The notes beneath the pieces are model-generated. The model saw only the letters and a list, made by a program, of their open reading frames with translations, was not told the origin of the DNA and made no database searches. DNA of 64,000 nucleotides. Source: Brevibacterium aurantiacum (GTDB lineage Bacteria; Actinomycetota; Actinomycetes; Actinomycetales; Brevibacteriaceae). Shown here one piece after another: positions 36,264-44,741 of the stretch. The DNA lies in contig NZ_FXZB01000001.1 of the NCBI RefSeq assembly GCF_900169065.1, positions 124,001 through 188,000 of the forward strand. Reading direction: 5' to 3'. The translations under genes and the position numbers were made by a program. Position 1 is the stretch's first letter, and every line of letters starts with the position of its first letter.

Positions 36264-38266
36264 ACCTGGGCCTTGGTTTCGATGGATTCAACGATCCTGG
36301 TGACCGCCTCGGCGACGGACACGCCGTTGTCCTGCTCACCATTGCGGAAACGGAACGACACGGCGTTGGCGTCGCGGTCCTCCCCACCGGCGATGAGCAC
36401 GAAGGGCACCTTCGACTTCGAGGCGTTGCGGATCTTCTTCGGGAACCGATCGTCGCTGTCATCGATCTCGACGCGAACGCCGACGGCTCGCAGCTGTGCG
36501 GCCACCTCGGCGAGGTAGTCGTTGAATTCCTCGGCCACGGGAATGCAGGTGACCTGGACAGGTGCCAGCCAGACGGGGAATGCGCCCGCATAGTGTTCGA
36601 TGAGCACACCCATGAATCGCTCGATGGACCCGAACTTCGCTGAGTGGATCATCACCGGCTGTTTGCGAGTTCCGTCGGCGGCCTGATACTCCAGGCCGAA
36701 GCGCTCCGGTTGGTTGAAGTCGAGCTGAACGGTCGACATCTGCCAGGTCCGGCCGATGGCATCGCGTGCCTGGACGGAGACCTTGGGACCGTAGAAGGCG
36801 GCTCCGCCGGGATCGGGGACGAGCTCGAGACCGGTCTCCATCGCGACCTCTTCGAGGACCTGCGTGGCTTCGGCCCACTGCTCATCCGAGCCGATGAACT
36901 TGTCCTTCTTCTTCCCGTCCTCATCACGGGTGGACAGTTCGAGGTAGAAGTCATCGAGCCCGAAATCGCGCAGCAGGCTGAGGACGAAGTCGAGGAGGTG
37001 GCGGATCTCCGCTGCGGCGTCCTCCTGAGCCACGTAGGAGTGCGAATCGTCCTGGGTCAGTGCGCGCACACGAGTGAGACCGTGGACGACTCCCGAGGGT
37101 TCATCGCGGTAGACCGTGCCGAATTCGAAGAGACGCAGCGGGAGTTCGCGGTAGGACCGGCCCCGCGAGCGGTAGATGAGGTTGTGCATCGGGCAGTTCA
37201 TCGCCTTGAGGCGGTACGGAGTACCCTCCTTGACGATCTCTCCCGCTTCGTCGCGGACTTCGTCGACGGAGATCGGCGGGAACATGTTCTCGCCGTAGTA
37301 CGGCAGGTGCCCGGAGGTGTAGTAGAGGGCTTCCTTCGAGATGTGCGGAGTGCCGACGTATTCGAAGCCCTCCTCGATGTGGCGGGCGCGGACGTAATCC
37401 TCCATCTCGCGCTTGACGACACCGCCCTTGGGGTGGAAAACGGGCAGGCCGGAACCGAGCTCCTCGGGGAACGAGAACAAATCGAGTTCGGCACCGAGCC
37501 TCCGGTGGTCCCGGCGCTCTGCCTCCGCGAGGCGATCCTGGTGGGCCTTGAGATCCTCTTTCGAGGCCCAAGCCGTGCCGTAGACGCGCTGCAGGCTCGC
37601 ATTGGCCTGGTCTCCGCGCCAGTAGGCCGCCGAGGAGCGGGTGACGGCGAATCCGTTGCCGATCAGTTTGGTGGTGGGCAGGTGCGGTCCGCGGCAGAGG
37701 TCCTGCCATACGACTTCACCCTTGCGGTCGAGGTTCTCATAGACGGTGAGCTCGCCGGCGCCGACCTCAATGGAGGCAGAATCATCGGAACCAGCACCCT
37801 TGTCGGTGATGAGCTCAAGTTTGTAGGGCTCGTTGGCCATGCGCGCCTTCGCCTCGTCTTCGGTGACGACGACGCGGTTGAAGATCTGACCGGCTTTCAC
37901 GATCTGGGCGGACTTCTTCTGAATCGCCTTGAGGTCTTCAGGGGTGAAGGGCTCTGCGACGTCGAAGTCGAAGTAGTAGCCATCGGTGATGTAGGGGCCG
38001 ATGCCGAGCTTCGCTTCGGGGAACAGGTCCTGGACAGCCTGAGCGGTCACGTGCGCGGCCGAGTGGCGCAGGATGTCGAGTCCTGCCGAAGAGTCAATGG
38101 TGATCGGGGCGATCTGGTCGCCAGCGGCAAGTTCGCAACTGAGGTCGACAGGCTGCCCATCGAGCCACATTGCAACGACCGTGCGGTCCGTGGAGAAGAT
38201 CTCCGTGCCAGTCAGCCCCTGTTTCCAAGGAATGGTCTCTCCCGCGCAGTCAATGCTGTCTGCCAC
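36260..38266 (-). CDS. thrS: Threonine--tRNA ligase
   Basis: Class II synthetase for tRNA-Thr with Ser editing. The 668-residue protein has an N-terminal TGS-like domain, the editing domain with HSAAHV, and the catalytic core with [20 protein letters not shown] and [15 protein letters not shown]. The C-terminal anticodon domain contains [15 protein letters not shown] 38266 is preferred because GGAGAAG lies 4 nt upstream; ATG 38305 adds 13 residues but would sit at the predicted transcription start. It heads the thrS-HIT-S9 peptidase run. Confidence 0.95.
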   Translation of the reverse strand: MADSIDCAGETIPWKQGLTGTEIFSTDRTVVAMWLDGQPVDLSCELAAGDQIAPITIDSSAGLDILRHSAAHVTAQAVQDLFPEAKLGIGPYITDGYYFDFDVAEPFTPEDLKAIQKKSAQIVKAGQIFNRVVVTEDEAKARMANEPYKLELITDKGAGSDDSASIEVGAGELTVYENLDRKGEVVWQDLCRGPHLPTTKLIGNGFAVTRSSAAYWRGDQANASLQRVYGTAWASKEDLKAHQDRLAEAERRDHRRLGAELDLFSFPEELGSGLPVFHPKGGVVKREMEDYVRARHIEEGFEYVGTPHISKEALYYTSGHLPYYGENMFPPISVDEVRDEAGEIVKEGTPYRLKAMNCPMHNLIYRSRGRSYRELPLRLFEFGTVYRDEPSGVVHGLTRVRALTQDDSHSYVAQEDAAAEIRHLLDFVLSLLRDFGLDDFYLELSTRDEDGKKKDKFIGSDEQWAEATQVLEEVAMETGLELVPDPGGAAFYGPKVSVQARDAIGRTWQMSTVQLDFNQPERFGLEYQAADGTRKQPVMIHSAKFGSIERFMGVLIEHYAGAFPVWLAPVQVTCIPVAEEFNDYLAEVAAQLRAVGVRVEIDDSDDRFPKKIRNASKSKVPFVLIAGGEDRDANAVSFRFRNGEQDNGVSVAEAVTRIVESIETKAQV

Positions 38267-38308
38267 TGATCTTCTCCGTTCGTCTGTGTTGGGGTGCCTC
38301 GCCATTAG

Positions 38309-38335
38309 AGTCTAATACCAAAACGACGGTGCCAA
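38309..38335 (-). promoter_or_regulatory. Candidate thrS promoter
   Basis: Minus strand TTGGCA (38330-38335) and TAGACT (38309-38314) with a short 15-nt spacer, 43 nt before the GTG start of thrS. No T-box-like leader fits in the space. Confidence 0.4.
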
Positions 38336-38337
38336 AT

Positions 38338-38373
38338 CAGTTGGGTGGCAGTCGTGAGACTGCCACCCAACTG
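38338..38373. terminator. Strong hairpin terminator
   Basis: Perfect 16-bp stem (38338-38353 with 38358-38373) and GTGA loop, 78 nt after the stop of the DUF4190/DUF4352-like gene and just before the thrS promoter. On the minus strand it is followed by ATTTGG. Confidence 0.8.
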
Positions 38374-38451
38374 GTGAATCATACGCAATTTTCGATGCTT
38401 GCGCTGTTTCCTGTTATGTCAGTCGGGATCGGAGCGTCGTCCCGACTTCGA

Positions 38452-39756
38452 TCACGCGGCCTTGCTGAATTCGAAATTCTTGCCCTTGCCCAGATCTTCG
38501 CCCAGTGCGAGCTTCAGGTGGACCTTGTCGAGTTCAGACGAAGGAACACCATATGCGAGTTGGACGGTCTTTTCGCCGCCGGCAGGAACCGTTGTGTCGA
38601 ACACGAGGCTGGCCTTGTACTTGCCGCTCTCGAAGACGTCGGCATATTCCTTGCCGGCGCCATCGTCCGCAGACATCTGAGCGCTGCTCATATCGATATC
38701 GGAGCCGGAGTTGTTCTTCAAAGTCACGGTCACGACAGCGATCTGGCCATTGGTGTCCTCCGCACCAGCCGCAGTGTCGGACGCGGTACCCGGTTGCACA
38801 CGGACAGCCGCGGTCAGATCGGTGCCGATCTCGACTCCCCCTTCTTCGACAGGAGGAGGAGCGGCTTCTTCGCCGCCGTCAGAGGGGTCTGCGCCCTGGC
38901 TGGGGTCCTGTGCAGGCTCGGACTGGTTCTGGATCGGTGACGCGGATGAGGATGCCTCGTTGGCAGCCTCGTCGATCGCAGAGATGAACAGGCCGCCGAA
39001 GATGAAGGTGACGATGACCGAGATGATCGAGAACAGGATGGCGATGAAGCTGAGGATCATGCCGGTGATCGTCATGCCCTTGTTGTTGGCCAGCCCCTTC
39101 TTGATCGCGGAGAGACCGACGAAGGCGAAGATCACACCGGCGACGCCGAAGAGGAATCCGATCCCGAAGAAAATGGACAGGACGATGCCGGCGATGCCGC
39201 CGACCAGCGCGAGAATCCCCCAGATGTTCTTCGACTTGTTGCCACCCGAACCAGCCGAATACGATCCATAGCTCGCATTGGGGTTGGCTGGGATGAACTG
39301 GTCCGAAGAACCGTCGGCACCGACATAGGCAGGCTGCTGGCCGTACTGGTTCGCGTCGTAGCCCTGCGCGTTGGGGTCGTAGCCCTGCGCATTGGGGTCA
39401 TAACCCTGGCCGTAGCCGTCCTGGTTCTGGCCATACGGGTCCTGGTTGTAACCCTGTGCGTTGGGGTCGTAGCCCTGACCGTAGCCGCCCTGATTCTGGT
39501 CGTAGCCTGGAGCACCCGGATCGTTCGGCTGACCGTACTGAGGCTGCGAACCGTACTGAGGCTGCTGATTCGGATCGTTCTGTGAGCCGTACTGAGGCGG
39601 CTGCTGCCCGTTGCTCTGCGAACCGTACTGCGGCGCGCTGTTCTGATCGCCCGAAAAACCTGGCGCGTTGGGCGGCTGGTTGTCGGGGCCCGGACCGTTG
39701 GGGTTCTGATTTCCAGAACCGTTATTCGGTTCATACGGGTTCTGAGGAGTAGACAT
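38452..39756 (-). CDS. Q/N/G/Y-rich membrane protein with DUF4190 and DUF4352-like domains
   Basis: A 434-residue protein in three parts. Residues 1 to ~165 are a low-complexity Gln/Asn/Pro/Gly/Tyr region with repeated QGYDPNA units. Two membrane helices follow, in a DUF4190-like block (WGILALVGGIAGIVLSIFFG and MTGMILSFIAILFS-like). The C-terminal extracytoplasmic domain (after an acidic Pro/Ser linker) ends in a beta-rich fold with VTVTLKNNSGSDIDMSSAQM, typical of DUF4352 immunoglobulin-like lipoprotein domains. The ATG at 39756 has GGAG 7 nt upstream. A surface role is likely; the function is unknown. Confidence 0.75.
   Translation of the reverse strand: MSTPQNPYEPNNGSGNQNPNGPGPDNQPPNAPGFSGDQNSAPQYGSQSNGQQPPQYGSQNDPNQQPQYGSQPQYGQPNDPGAPGYDQNQGGYGQGYDPNAQGYNQDPYGQNQDGYGQGYDPNAQGYDPNAQGYDANQYGQQPAYVGADGSSDQFIPANPNASYGSYSAGSGGNKSKNIWGILALVGGIAGIVLSIFFGIGFLFGVAGVIFAFVGLSAIKKGLANNKGMTITGMILSFIAILFSIISVIVTFIFGGLFISAIDEAANEASSSASPIQNQSEPAQDPSQGADPSDGGEEAAPPPVEEGGVEIGTDLTAAVRVQPGTASDTAAGAEDTNGQIAVVTVTLKNNSGSDIDMSSAQMSADDGAGKEYADVFESGKYKASLVFDTTVPAGGEKTVQLAYGVPSSELDKVHLKLALGEDLGKGKNFEFSKAA
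39340..39480 (-). repeat. 21-bp coding repeats (QGYDPNA units)
   Basis: Imperfect 21-bp direct repeats encode successive GYDPNAQ units in the N-terminal tail of the membrane protein. They have no spacers and are in frame. Confidence 0.7.
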
Positions 39757-39790
39757 GAGTGCTCCGAAGTCTTCGTCGATGGTTACCCTC

Positions 39791-39804
39791 ACTAGCGTAC
39801 TAGT
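39791..39804. promoter_or_regulatory. Small palindrome upstream of the Q-rich membrane protein gene
   Basis: ACTAG-CGTA-CTAGT, 35 nt before the start of the gene, where the promoter should lie. It could be an operator or part of the promoter. Confidence 0.25.
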
Positions 39805-39907
39805 TAATATGTTGCTTTCCCCATGGCACCCACGTGGCAGTCCTGACACACGACCGACACATCGAGCCAAGCACGTCACGGCGAGAAGGAACGGACGATG
39901 AATGCAC

Positions 39908-39938
39908 GAAGCCCCCGAGTGAGTCACTCGGGGGCTTC
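39908..39938. terminator. Hairpin terminator of the tRNA cluster
   Basis: Perfect 14-bp stem (39908-39921 with 39925-39938, loop AGT) right after the last tRNA gene on the minus strand. Confidence 0.8.
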
Positions 39939-39943
39939 TTCTG

Positions 39944-40015
39944 TGCGCGATACTGGGATCGAACCAGTGACCTCTTCCGTGTCAGGGAAGCGCGCTACCG
40001 CTGCGCCAATCGCGC
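39944..40015 (-). tRNA. tRNA-Val (anticodon GAC)
   Basis: A 72-nt cloverleaf with 7-bp acceptor GCGCGAT/ATCGCGC, discriminator A, T-arm GGTTCGATCC and anticodon stem CTTCC/GGAAG around the loop CTGACAC (anticodon GAC). CCA is not encoded. It differs from the neighbouring tRNA-Val(CAC) at only two positions. Confidence 0.95.
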
Positions 40016-40051
40016 CTTATTCAGTTGTTGCACCGGAACACTAGGTCCCTG

Positions 40052-40123
40052 TGCGCGATACTGGGATCGAACCAGTGACCTCTTCCGTGTGAAGGAAGCG
40101 CGCTACCGCTGCGCCAATCGCGC
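40052..40123 (-). tRNA. tRNA-Val (anticodon CAC)
   Basis: A 72-nt cloverleaf with the same acceptor, D-arm and T-arm as the adjacent tRNA-Val(GAC). The anticodon loop is TTCACAC, giving CAC and reading GUG codons. The differences lie at loop position 32 and anticodon position 34, which suggests a local duplication. CCA is not encoded. Confidence 0.95.
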
Positions 40124-40157
40124 CGACTCACCAACAGCGAACCGTTGGACGAATCCG

Positions 40158-40228
40158 AGGTGGCGACGGGATTCGAACCCGTGTATACGGCTTTGCAGGC
40201 CGCTGCCTCGCCTCTCGGCCACGCCACC
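40158..40228 (-). tRNA. tRNA-Cys (anticodon GCA)
   Basis: A 71-nt cloverleaf with acceptor GGTGGCG/CGCCACC, discriminator U (the Cys identity base), anticodon loop CTGCAAA and T-arm GGGTTCGAATCCC. CCA is not encoded. It is the second gene of the Gly-Cys-Val cluster, which is conserved in actinobacteria. Confidence 0.95.
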
Positions 40229-40254
40229 ATCAAGGCAGTGCCATGACGCCTTCG

Positions 40255-40327
40255 AGCGGATGACGGGATTCGAACCCGCGACCCTCACCTTGGCAAGGTG
40301 ATGCTCTACCAGCTGAGCCACATCCGC
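40255..40327 (-). tRNA. tRNA-Gly (anticodon GCC)
   Basis: A 73-nt cloverleaf with acceptor GCGGATG/CATCCGC, D-arm GGCTCAGCTGGTAGAGC, anticodon stem-loop CACCTTGCCAAGGTG (anticodon GCC) and T-arm GCGGGTTCGAATCCCGT. CCA is not encoded. It is the first gene of the cluster. Confidence 0.95.
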
Positions 40328-40364
40328 ATTTCTCACTGCCCGGTTTCCCTGGCAACGAGATACA

Positions 40365-40393
40365 ACTCTATACGCAGGTGGGGGTCCATGCAA
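40365..40393 (-). promoter_or_regulatory. Candidate promoter of the tRNA cluster
   Basis: Minus strand TTGCAT (40388-40393) and TAGAGT (40365-40370) with a 17-nt spacer. Transcription would start about 30 nt before tRNA-Gly. Confidence 0.55.
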
Positions 40394-40451
40394 AATCAGA
40401 TTCGAGTGATCGTGGTCACACACGCGAATCGAGCTTTCAGGCTCTTCGACT

Positions 40452-40457
40452 TATATT
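40452..40457 (+). promoter_or_regulatory. -10 box of a leaderless gene
   Basis: TATATT ends 6 nt before the GTG at 40464, so the transcript should begin at or next to the start codon. No clear -35 and no Shine-Dalgarno sequence are present. Confidence 0.6.
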
Positions 40458-40463
40458 GGAAGT

Positions 40464-40940
40464 GTGAACGACGATCCCCAGGACAAGCGCCCCAAAGGGT
40501 GGCTGTCGCGCCATCACAAGCAAGGTGTGCGCCCCTGGCGCAAAACGCGTCTGAGCTTCCTGCGCTGGCGCGGAAACGTCATGGCCAACCCGCACGCGGC
40601 ACGGCTCTATCGAATCGTCGTCGGTGCGGTGGGCACACTCATCGTGCTGATCGGGTTGCTGCTCGTGCCATTGCCTGGCCCGGGATGGCTCATCGTCATC
40701 ATCGGACTGTTCGTCATCTCCAGCGAGTTCCACTGGGCGCAGAGGATTCTGCGCTTCGTCCGAGTCCACGTCGAGAGGTGGACGCACTGGATCATGGCGC
40801 GGCCGCTGTGGGTGCGCTGGACGGTCGGTGCGGTCACAGCAGCGTTCGTCGCTCTCGTCGTCTGGACCGCTTTCAGGATCATCGGGCTCCCCGACTGGGT
40901 TCCCGAGCTCGAGGTCCTCAAATACCTCGAGCTGCAATAG
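40464..40940 (+). CDS. TIGR02611-like PGPGW-motif membrane protein
   Basis: A 158-residue inner-membrane protein of unknown function. A basic N-terminal ~50 residues is followed by two closely spaced helices flanking the family motif LVPLPGPGWLIVIIGL, an amphipathic FHWAQRILRFVRVHVERW segment, and one or two C-terminal helices (WTVGAVTAAFVALVVWTAF). The GTG at 40464 lies at the predicted transcription start. It is divergent from the tRNA cluster and convergent with zapE. Confidence 0.85.
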   Translation: MNDDPQDKRPKGWLSRHHKQGVRPWRKTRLSFLRWRGNVMANPHAARLYRIVVGAVGTLIVLIGLLLVPLPGPGWLIVIIGLFVISSEFHWAQRILRFVRVHVERWTHWIMARPLWVRWTVGAVTAAFVALVVWTAFRIIGLPDWVPELEVLKYLELQ

Positions 40941-40946
40941 CGCCGA

Positions 40947-40975
40947 GGCGACGGCGCAGAGCGCCGGCTGTCGCC
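40947..40975. terminator. Hairpin between convergent genes
   Basis: An 11-bp stem with a 4-nt bulge (GGCGAC and GGCGC pairing with GCGCC and GTCGCC) lies between the TIGR02611-like gene and zapE. It may serve both strands. Confidence 0.5.
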
Positions 40976-40986
40976 AAGAGCGCCTA

Positions 40987-41997
40987 CTACTGCGAGGAGA
41001 GTGCCGTCAGGCGTGAGAGGCTGCGCATGTACTTCTTCCGGTAGCCCCCGGCCAGTGACTCTTCGGTGAAGACCTGGTTCAGCGCCTGTCCCGAGTTGAT
41101 GATCGTCACGTTGCGATCGTAGAGCCTGTCGACGAGTGCGACGAAGCGCAGCGCCACGCCCTCGTTGTCGATCGTCTTCACGTCTTCCCACACGGCTGCG
41201 TCCAGACCGTCGACCATGCGACCGTACCGAGAGGGATGGACGGTCGAGAGATGACTCAGAAGTGTCGGGAAGTCGTCGCGGGCGACTGTGCCGGCCAGTT
41301 CGGCGGTCACGGCATCGAGGTTCTCAGCCGGGACGGGTTCGGCCGGCTCGCTCAACCCACGATGACGGTAGTCCTTGCCCTCGATGCGATAGATGTCGAA
41401 TTGGTCGGCAAGTGCCTGGATCTCACGGAGGAAGTCCTGTGCGGCAAAGCGGCCCTCCCCCAACGACCCGGGCAGAGTGTTGGAGGTGGCGATGATCTTC
41501 ACGCCGGCGTCGGTGAGTTCGCGCATGAGCCGTGACATCAGCACCGTGTCACCGGGATCGTCGAGTTCGAACTCATCGACGCAGACGAGTTTCATCTGTG
41601 AGAGATCGTCACGGGCACGGATGAATCCGAGCGCGCCGACGAGGTTCGTGTATTCGACGAAGGTGCCGAAGGTCGCAGGCTTCTCATTGGCATGCCATGC
41701 CGCGGCCAGAAGGTGGGTCTTGCCCACACCATAGCCGCCGTCGAGGTAGACGCCTTTGGGGCCGTCCTTTCCCTTCGAGAACAGCTTGTCCAGGAAGCCC
41801 TTCGACGTTGACGACGCCACGAACTCCTCAAGTTTGTTGCGTGCCTGGGCCTGCGAGGGCTCCGTGTCGTCGGTGCGGTAGCTGGCGAAGGACACGTCAT
41901 GGAACTGCGGTGGCGGGACGAGGCCCGCAATGAGTTCGTCGGGTGCAACTTGGGGGGAACGGTCGCTCAGGGCGACCAGAGTCTGCTCGGCATTCAC
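40987..41997 (-). CDS. zapE: Cell division protein ZapE (AFG1-like ATPase)
   Basis: An ATPase related to AFG1/LACE1; in E. coli ZapE affects Z-ring stability. The 336-residue protein has PPPQFHDVSFASYR before the core, Walker A GGYGVGKTHLL, Walker B LVCVDEFELDDPGD and the sensor TSNTLPGSLGEGRF. The C-terminal FVALVDRLYD is typical. The length is normal. GTG 41997 is chosen because TAGACT lies 7 nt upstream and there is no Shine-Dalgarno sequence, so the mRNA is probably leaderless. An extension to 42021 would lie inside the promoter. Confidence 0.9.
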   Translation of the reverse strand: MNAEQTLVALSDRSPQVAPDELIAGLVPPPQFHDVSFASYRTDDTEPSQAQARNKLEEFVASSTSKGFLDKLFSKGKDGPKGVYLDGGYGVGKTHLLAAAWHANEKPATFGTFVEYTNLVGALGFIRARDDLSQMKLVCVDEFELDDPGDTVLMSRLMRELTDAGVKIIATSNTLPGSLGEGRFAAQDFLREIQALADQFDIYRIEGKDYRHRGLSEPAEPVPAENLDAVTAELAGTVARDDFPTLLSHLSTVHPSRYGRMVDGLDAAVWEDVKTIDNEGVALRFVALVDRLYDRNVTIINSGQALNQVFTEESLAGGYRKKYMRSLSRLTALSSQ

Positions 41998-42004
41998 CCG
42001 GCCT

Positions 42005-42031
42005 AGTCTATTGCAGGCCACACGCTGTCAA
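42005..42031 (-). promoter_or_regulatory. zapE promoter
   Basis: Minus strand TTGACA (42026-42031) and TAGACT (42005-42010), spacer 15 nt. The -10 ends 7 nt before the zapE GTG. Confidence 0.6.
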
Positions 42032-42058
42032 TCAACTGAGCCCGGCGTGAGAGTCCTC

Positions 42059-42994
42059 TCAGCTGAAGTCGAAGCCCAGACGCCCCAGCTGCTTGGGATC
42101 ACGCTGCCAGTCCTTGGCGATCTTCACATGCAGGTCGAGGTAGACCTTGGTTCCGAGCAGTGCTTCGATGCCGCGCCGGGATTCGCTTCCGATCGCCTTG
42201 AGTCGGCTGCCGCCCTTGCCGATGATGATCGCCTTCTGGCTGGATCGTTCGACATAGAGGTTGACGTGGACGTTCCACAGCGGATTGTCCTCGCTGCGTC
42301 CCTCACGGGGGTACATCTCCTCGACCTGTGCGGCCAGGGAGTGGGGCAGCTCATCGCGGACTCCCTCGAGCGCGGCTTCGCGAACGAGTTCGGCGATCAT
42401 CATCTCTTCGGGTTCGTCGGTGAGCTCGCCCTCCGGGTAGAGCGGCGGTGAGACGGGCAGGTGACCGGTCAGCACGGTATCGACCGTGTCGATCTGGAAC
42501 CCGTCGACGGCGGAGACGGGGACCACATCGGCGAAGTCGGCGAGTTGGCCGACTGCCAGCAGCGCCTCGGCGACCTTCTCCTGGGGGACCTTGTCGGTCT
42601 TCGTCACCAGCGCCACGATCGGGGTGCGGCCGTCGAGGAGTTCGAGCTGTGAGGCGATGTATCGGTCACCGGGGCCGATGGGCTCATCGGCGGGCAGGCA
42701 GAAGCCGATGACGTCGACTTCGCTCAGCGTCGAGGCCACGAGGTCGTTGAGGCGGCTGCCCAGCAGCGTCCGCGGCTTGTGGAGTCCCGGGGTGTCGACG
42801 AGGATCAGCTGGTGATCGTCTTTGTGGACGATGCCGCGGATCGTGTGCCGGGTGGTCTGGGGCTTCGCCGAGGTGATCGCCACCTTCTCCCCCACCAGAG
42901 CGTTCGTCAGCGTCGATTTCCCGGTGTTGGGCCTGCCCACGAAGCAGGCGAATCCGGCTCGGTAGTTCTCAGGATAGTCCGTGCGAAATTCCAT
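42059..42994 (-). CDS. era: GTPase Era
   Basis: Ras-like GTPase that binds the 3' end of 16S rRNA in small-subunit assembly. The 311-residue protein has G1 GRPNTGKSTL, G3 VDTPGLHK, G4 TKTD and a C-terminal KH domain with YVERSSQKAIIIGKGGSRLK. The length is normal. It is the last gene of the hrcA-dnaJ-rsmE-phoH-ybeY-corC-era run, starting 1 nt after the upstream stop. Confidence 0.96.
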   Translation of the reverse strand: MEFRTDYPENYRAGFACFVGRPNTGKSTLTNALVGEKVAITSAKPQTTRHTIRGIVHKDDHQLILVDTPGLHKPRTLLGSRLNDLVASTLSEVDVIGFCLPADEPIGPGDRYIASQLELLDGRTPIVALVTKTDKVPQEKVAEALLAVGQLADFADVVPVSAVDGFQIDTVDTVLTGHLPVSPPLYPEGELTDEPEEMMIAELVREAALEGVRDELPHSLAAQVEEMYPREGRSEDNPLWNVHVNLYVERSSQKAIIIGKGGSRLKAIGSESRRGIEALLGTKVYLDLHVKIAKDWQRDPKQLGRLGFDFS

Positions 42995-42995
42995 T

Positions 42996-44249
42996 TCAGT
43001 TCTCTTCCTTCGTGACCCTGACGTGGGTGATGCGGTGGCGGCGGCCCTGGCCCTCCATCGCTTCGATGATGAGACCCTCGATCCGTGCGTTCGAGCCGTC
43101 GATGGGAACGCGGCCGATGAGCTTCGTGAGAAGTCCGCCGACGCTGTTGACGTCGTCTTCGTCGATCTTCACATCGAAGTAGTCGGCGAAGTCGGAGATG
43201 GACATGCGGGTGCTGATGACGAATGACCCGTCATCGACCTCGACGAGCTCATCATCGCTGGTGTCGTATTCGTCTTCGATCTCGCCGACGATCTCCTCGA
43301 CGATGTCTTCGATGGTGACGAGTCCGGCGGTGCCGCCGTATTCGTCGATGAGGATCGCCAGGTGCGTCGAATCGACCTGCATCTGCTCCATCAGGTCATC
43401 GGCGGGTTTGGTTTCGGGAACGAAGAGAACTCCTCGCGCCAGAATGTCGACCGGTCGCTCCGCGTCCTTCGGGTGGAGGTGGAGACGGCGGGCGACGTCC
43501 TTGAGGTAGGCGACCCCGCGAATGTCATCGAGGTCCTCACCGCTGACGGGGATCCGTGAGAATCCCGACCGGAAGAAGAGGTTCATCACCTTCGACAGCG
43601 GAGTGCCGGAGTTGACGGTCACGAGGTCCGTGCGCGGGACCATGACCTCATTCGCCGAGGTGTCGGAGAGGTTGAACACGGACTGGATCATCTCGCGTTC
43701 GCCGTCTTCGATGACATCCGATTCGCTGGCTCGCTCGACGAGGTCACGCAGCTGATCCGAGGTCACGAACGGTCCGTCCTTGTAGACACGGTCCGGGGTC
43801 AGCAGGTTGCCGAGGAGGACGAGGATCTTCGTCAGCGGCTTGAGCACGACGAGTGCCGCACCCACGACCCAGCTGAGGTTGAGGCACACGGCCAGGGAAC
43901 GACGTCGCCCGATGGTCCGCGGGGACACTCCGGCGACGACGAAGACCGCGATCGAGGCGGTCAGCACGGTGAGCACGACCATGAGCGGTCCCACCGAGTA
44001 GATCGAGTTATACGCCAACGCGATGAAGACCGTCGCCAGTGCTTCGAGGAAGTTGCGGACGAAGATGATGACGTTGATGTTGGTGGGCAGATCGACGAGG
44101 ATCTTCTCGGCCCGGAATGCGGCCTTCTTACCTTCGTCCTTCGCCTCCTGGATCGCCTGATGGGAGACGCTGAGCAGAGCCGCGTCCACCGCGGACAGCG
44201 TCGCCGAGATCACGAGACACAGGGCGGCGCCGAGGAACAGCCAGAGCAC
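42996..44249 (-). CDS. CNNM/CorC-type membrane protein with CBS domains
   Basis: A 417-residue protein of the hemolysin C/CorC family, linked to Mg2+ or Co2+ efflux. The N-terminal DUF21 domain has three or four helices ([21 protein letters not shown] at the start). A CBS pair follows, with [21 protein letters not shown], and then a CorC/HlyC domain around [20 protein letters not shown]. The GTG at 44249 lies 3 nt after the ybeY stop. The ybeY-corC-era order is conserved; the ion substrate is an inference. Confidence 0.92.
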   Translation of the reverse strand: MLWLFLGAALCLVISATLSAVDAALLSVSHQAIQEAKDEGKKAAFRAEKILVDLPTNINVIIFVRNFLEALATVFIALAYNSIYSVGPLMVVLTVLTASIAVFVVAGVSPRTIGRRRSLAVCLNLSWVVGAALVVLKPLTKILVLLGNLLTPDRVYKDGPFVTSDQLRDLVERASESDVIEDGEREMIQSVFNLSDTSANEVMVPRTDLVTVNSGTPLSKVMNLFFRSGFSRIPVSGEDLDDIRGVAYLKDVARRLHLHPKDAERPVDILARGVLFVPETKPADDLMEQMQVDSTHLAILIDEYGGTAGLVTIEDIVEEIVGEIEDEYDTSDDELVEVDDGSFVISTRMSISDFADYFDVKIDEDDVNSVGGLLTKLIGRVPIDGSNARIEGLIIEAMEGQGRRHRITHVRVTKEEN

Positions 44250-44252
44250 GGC

Positions 44253-44741
44253 TCAGACCTCGGTCGGTGAGGGGATGTCGGTGCGACCGTCGTAGCGGGC
44301 GGCGAAGAAGGTCAGCAGAAGATGACGCTGCAGGGCGAACATCTCTTCCTTCTCCGCGGGCTCACCGTGGTCATAGCCGAGCAGGTGCAGGAAACCGTGG
44401 ACCGTCAGCAGCAGCACCTCGTCCATGGTCGTATGGCCAGACGACGATGCCTGGGCAGCGGCCACCTCGGGGCAGATGATGATGTCGCCCATCTGGCCCT
44501 CGGTGGGAGCACCGGGCTGGCCCTGGGTGAGCTGGTCCATCGGGAACGACATCACGTCGGTGGGTCCCTCGAGGTCCATCCAGGTGACGTGGAGTTCTGC
44601 CATCGCCGTGGCATCGACCATGGTCACCGCGAGTTCGGCGCCGGGGTGCATGTGCAGAGCCTGACCCAGGTATTCGGTCAGAGCGACAACCTCGTCGAGG
44701 TCGATCGACTCATCGGTTTCGTTGGAGATCTCGGTATTCAT
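44253..44741 (-). CDS. ybeY: Endoribonuclease YbeY
   Basis: Metal-dependent RNase for 16S rRNA 3'-end maturation and rRNA quality control. The 162-residue protein has the zinc motif in VHGFLHLLGYDHGEP (HGxLHLxGYDH) near residue 121 and TDVMSFPMDQ before it. The ATG at 44741 overlaps the phoH stop by 4 bp and has GGGGAAG upstream. The length is normal. Confidence 0.95.
   Translation of the reverse strand: MNTEISNETDESIDLDEVVALTEYLGQALHMHPGAELAVTMVDATAMAELHVTWMDLEGPTDVMSFPMDQLTQGQPGAPTEGQMGDIIICPEVAAAQASSSGHTTMDEVLLLTVHGFLHLLGYDHGEPAEKEEMFALQRHLLLTFFAARYDGRTDIPSPTEV

Noticed and set aside
36644..38269. 541-codon plus-strand open frame
   Set aside because: Antisense to thrS, with no recognisable domain.
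38303..38305. ATG 38305 as the thrS start
   Set aside because: It lies only 3 nt after the likely -10 box; GTG 38266 has a good ribosome site.
39340..39480. Repeats at first resembling a CRISPR array
   Set aside because: The 21-bp units are contiguous, in frame and without unique spacers; they encode protein repeats.
39908..40330. tRNA cluster as an integration site
   Set aside because: tRNA clusters of this type are known attachment sites, but there is no integrase, no duplicated tRNA 3' end and no island here.
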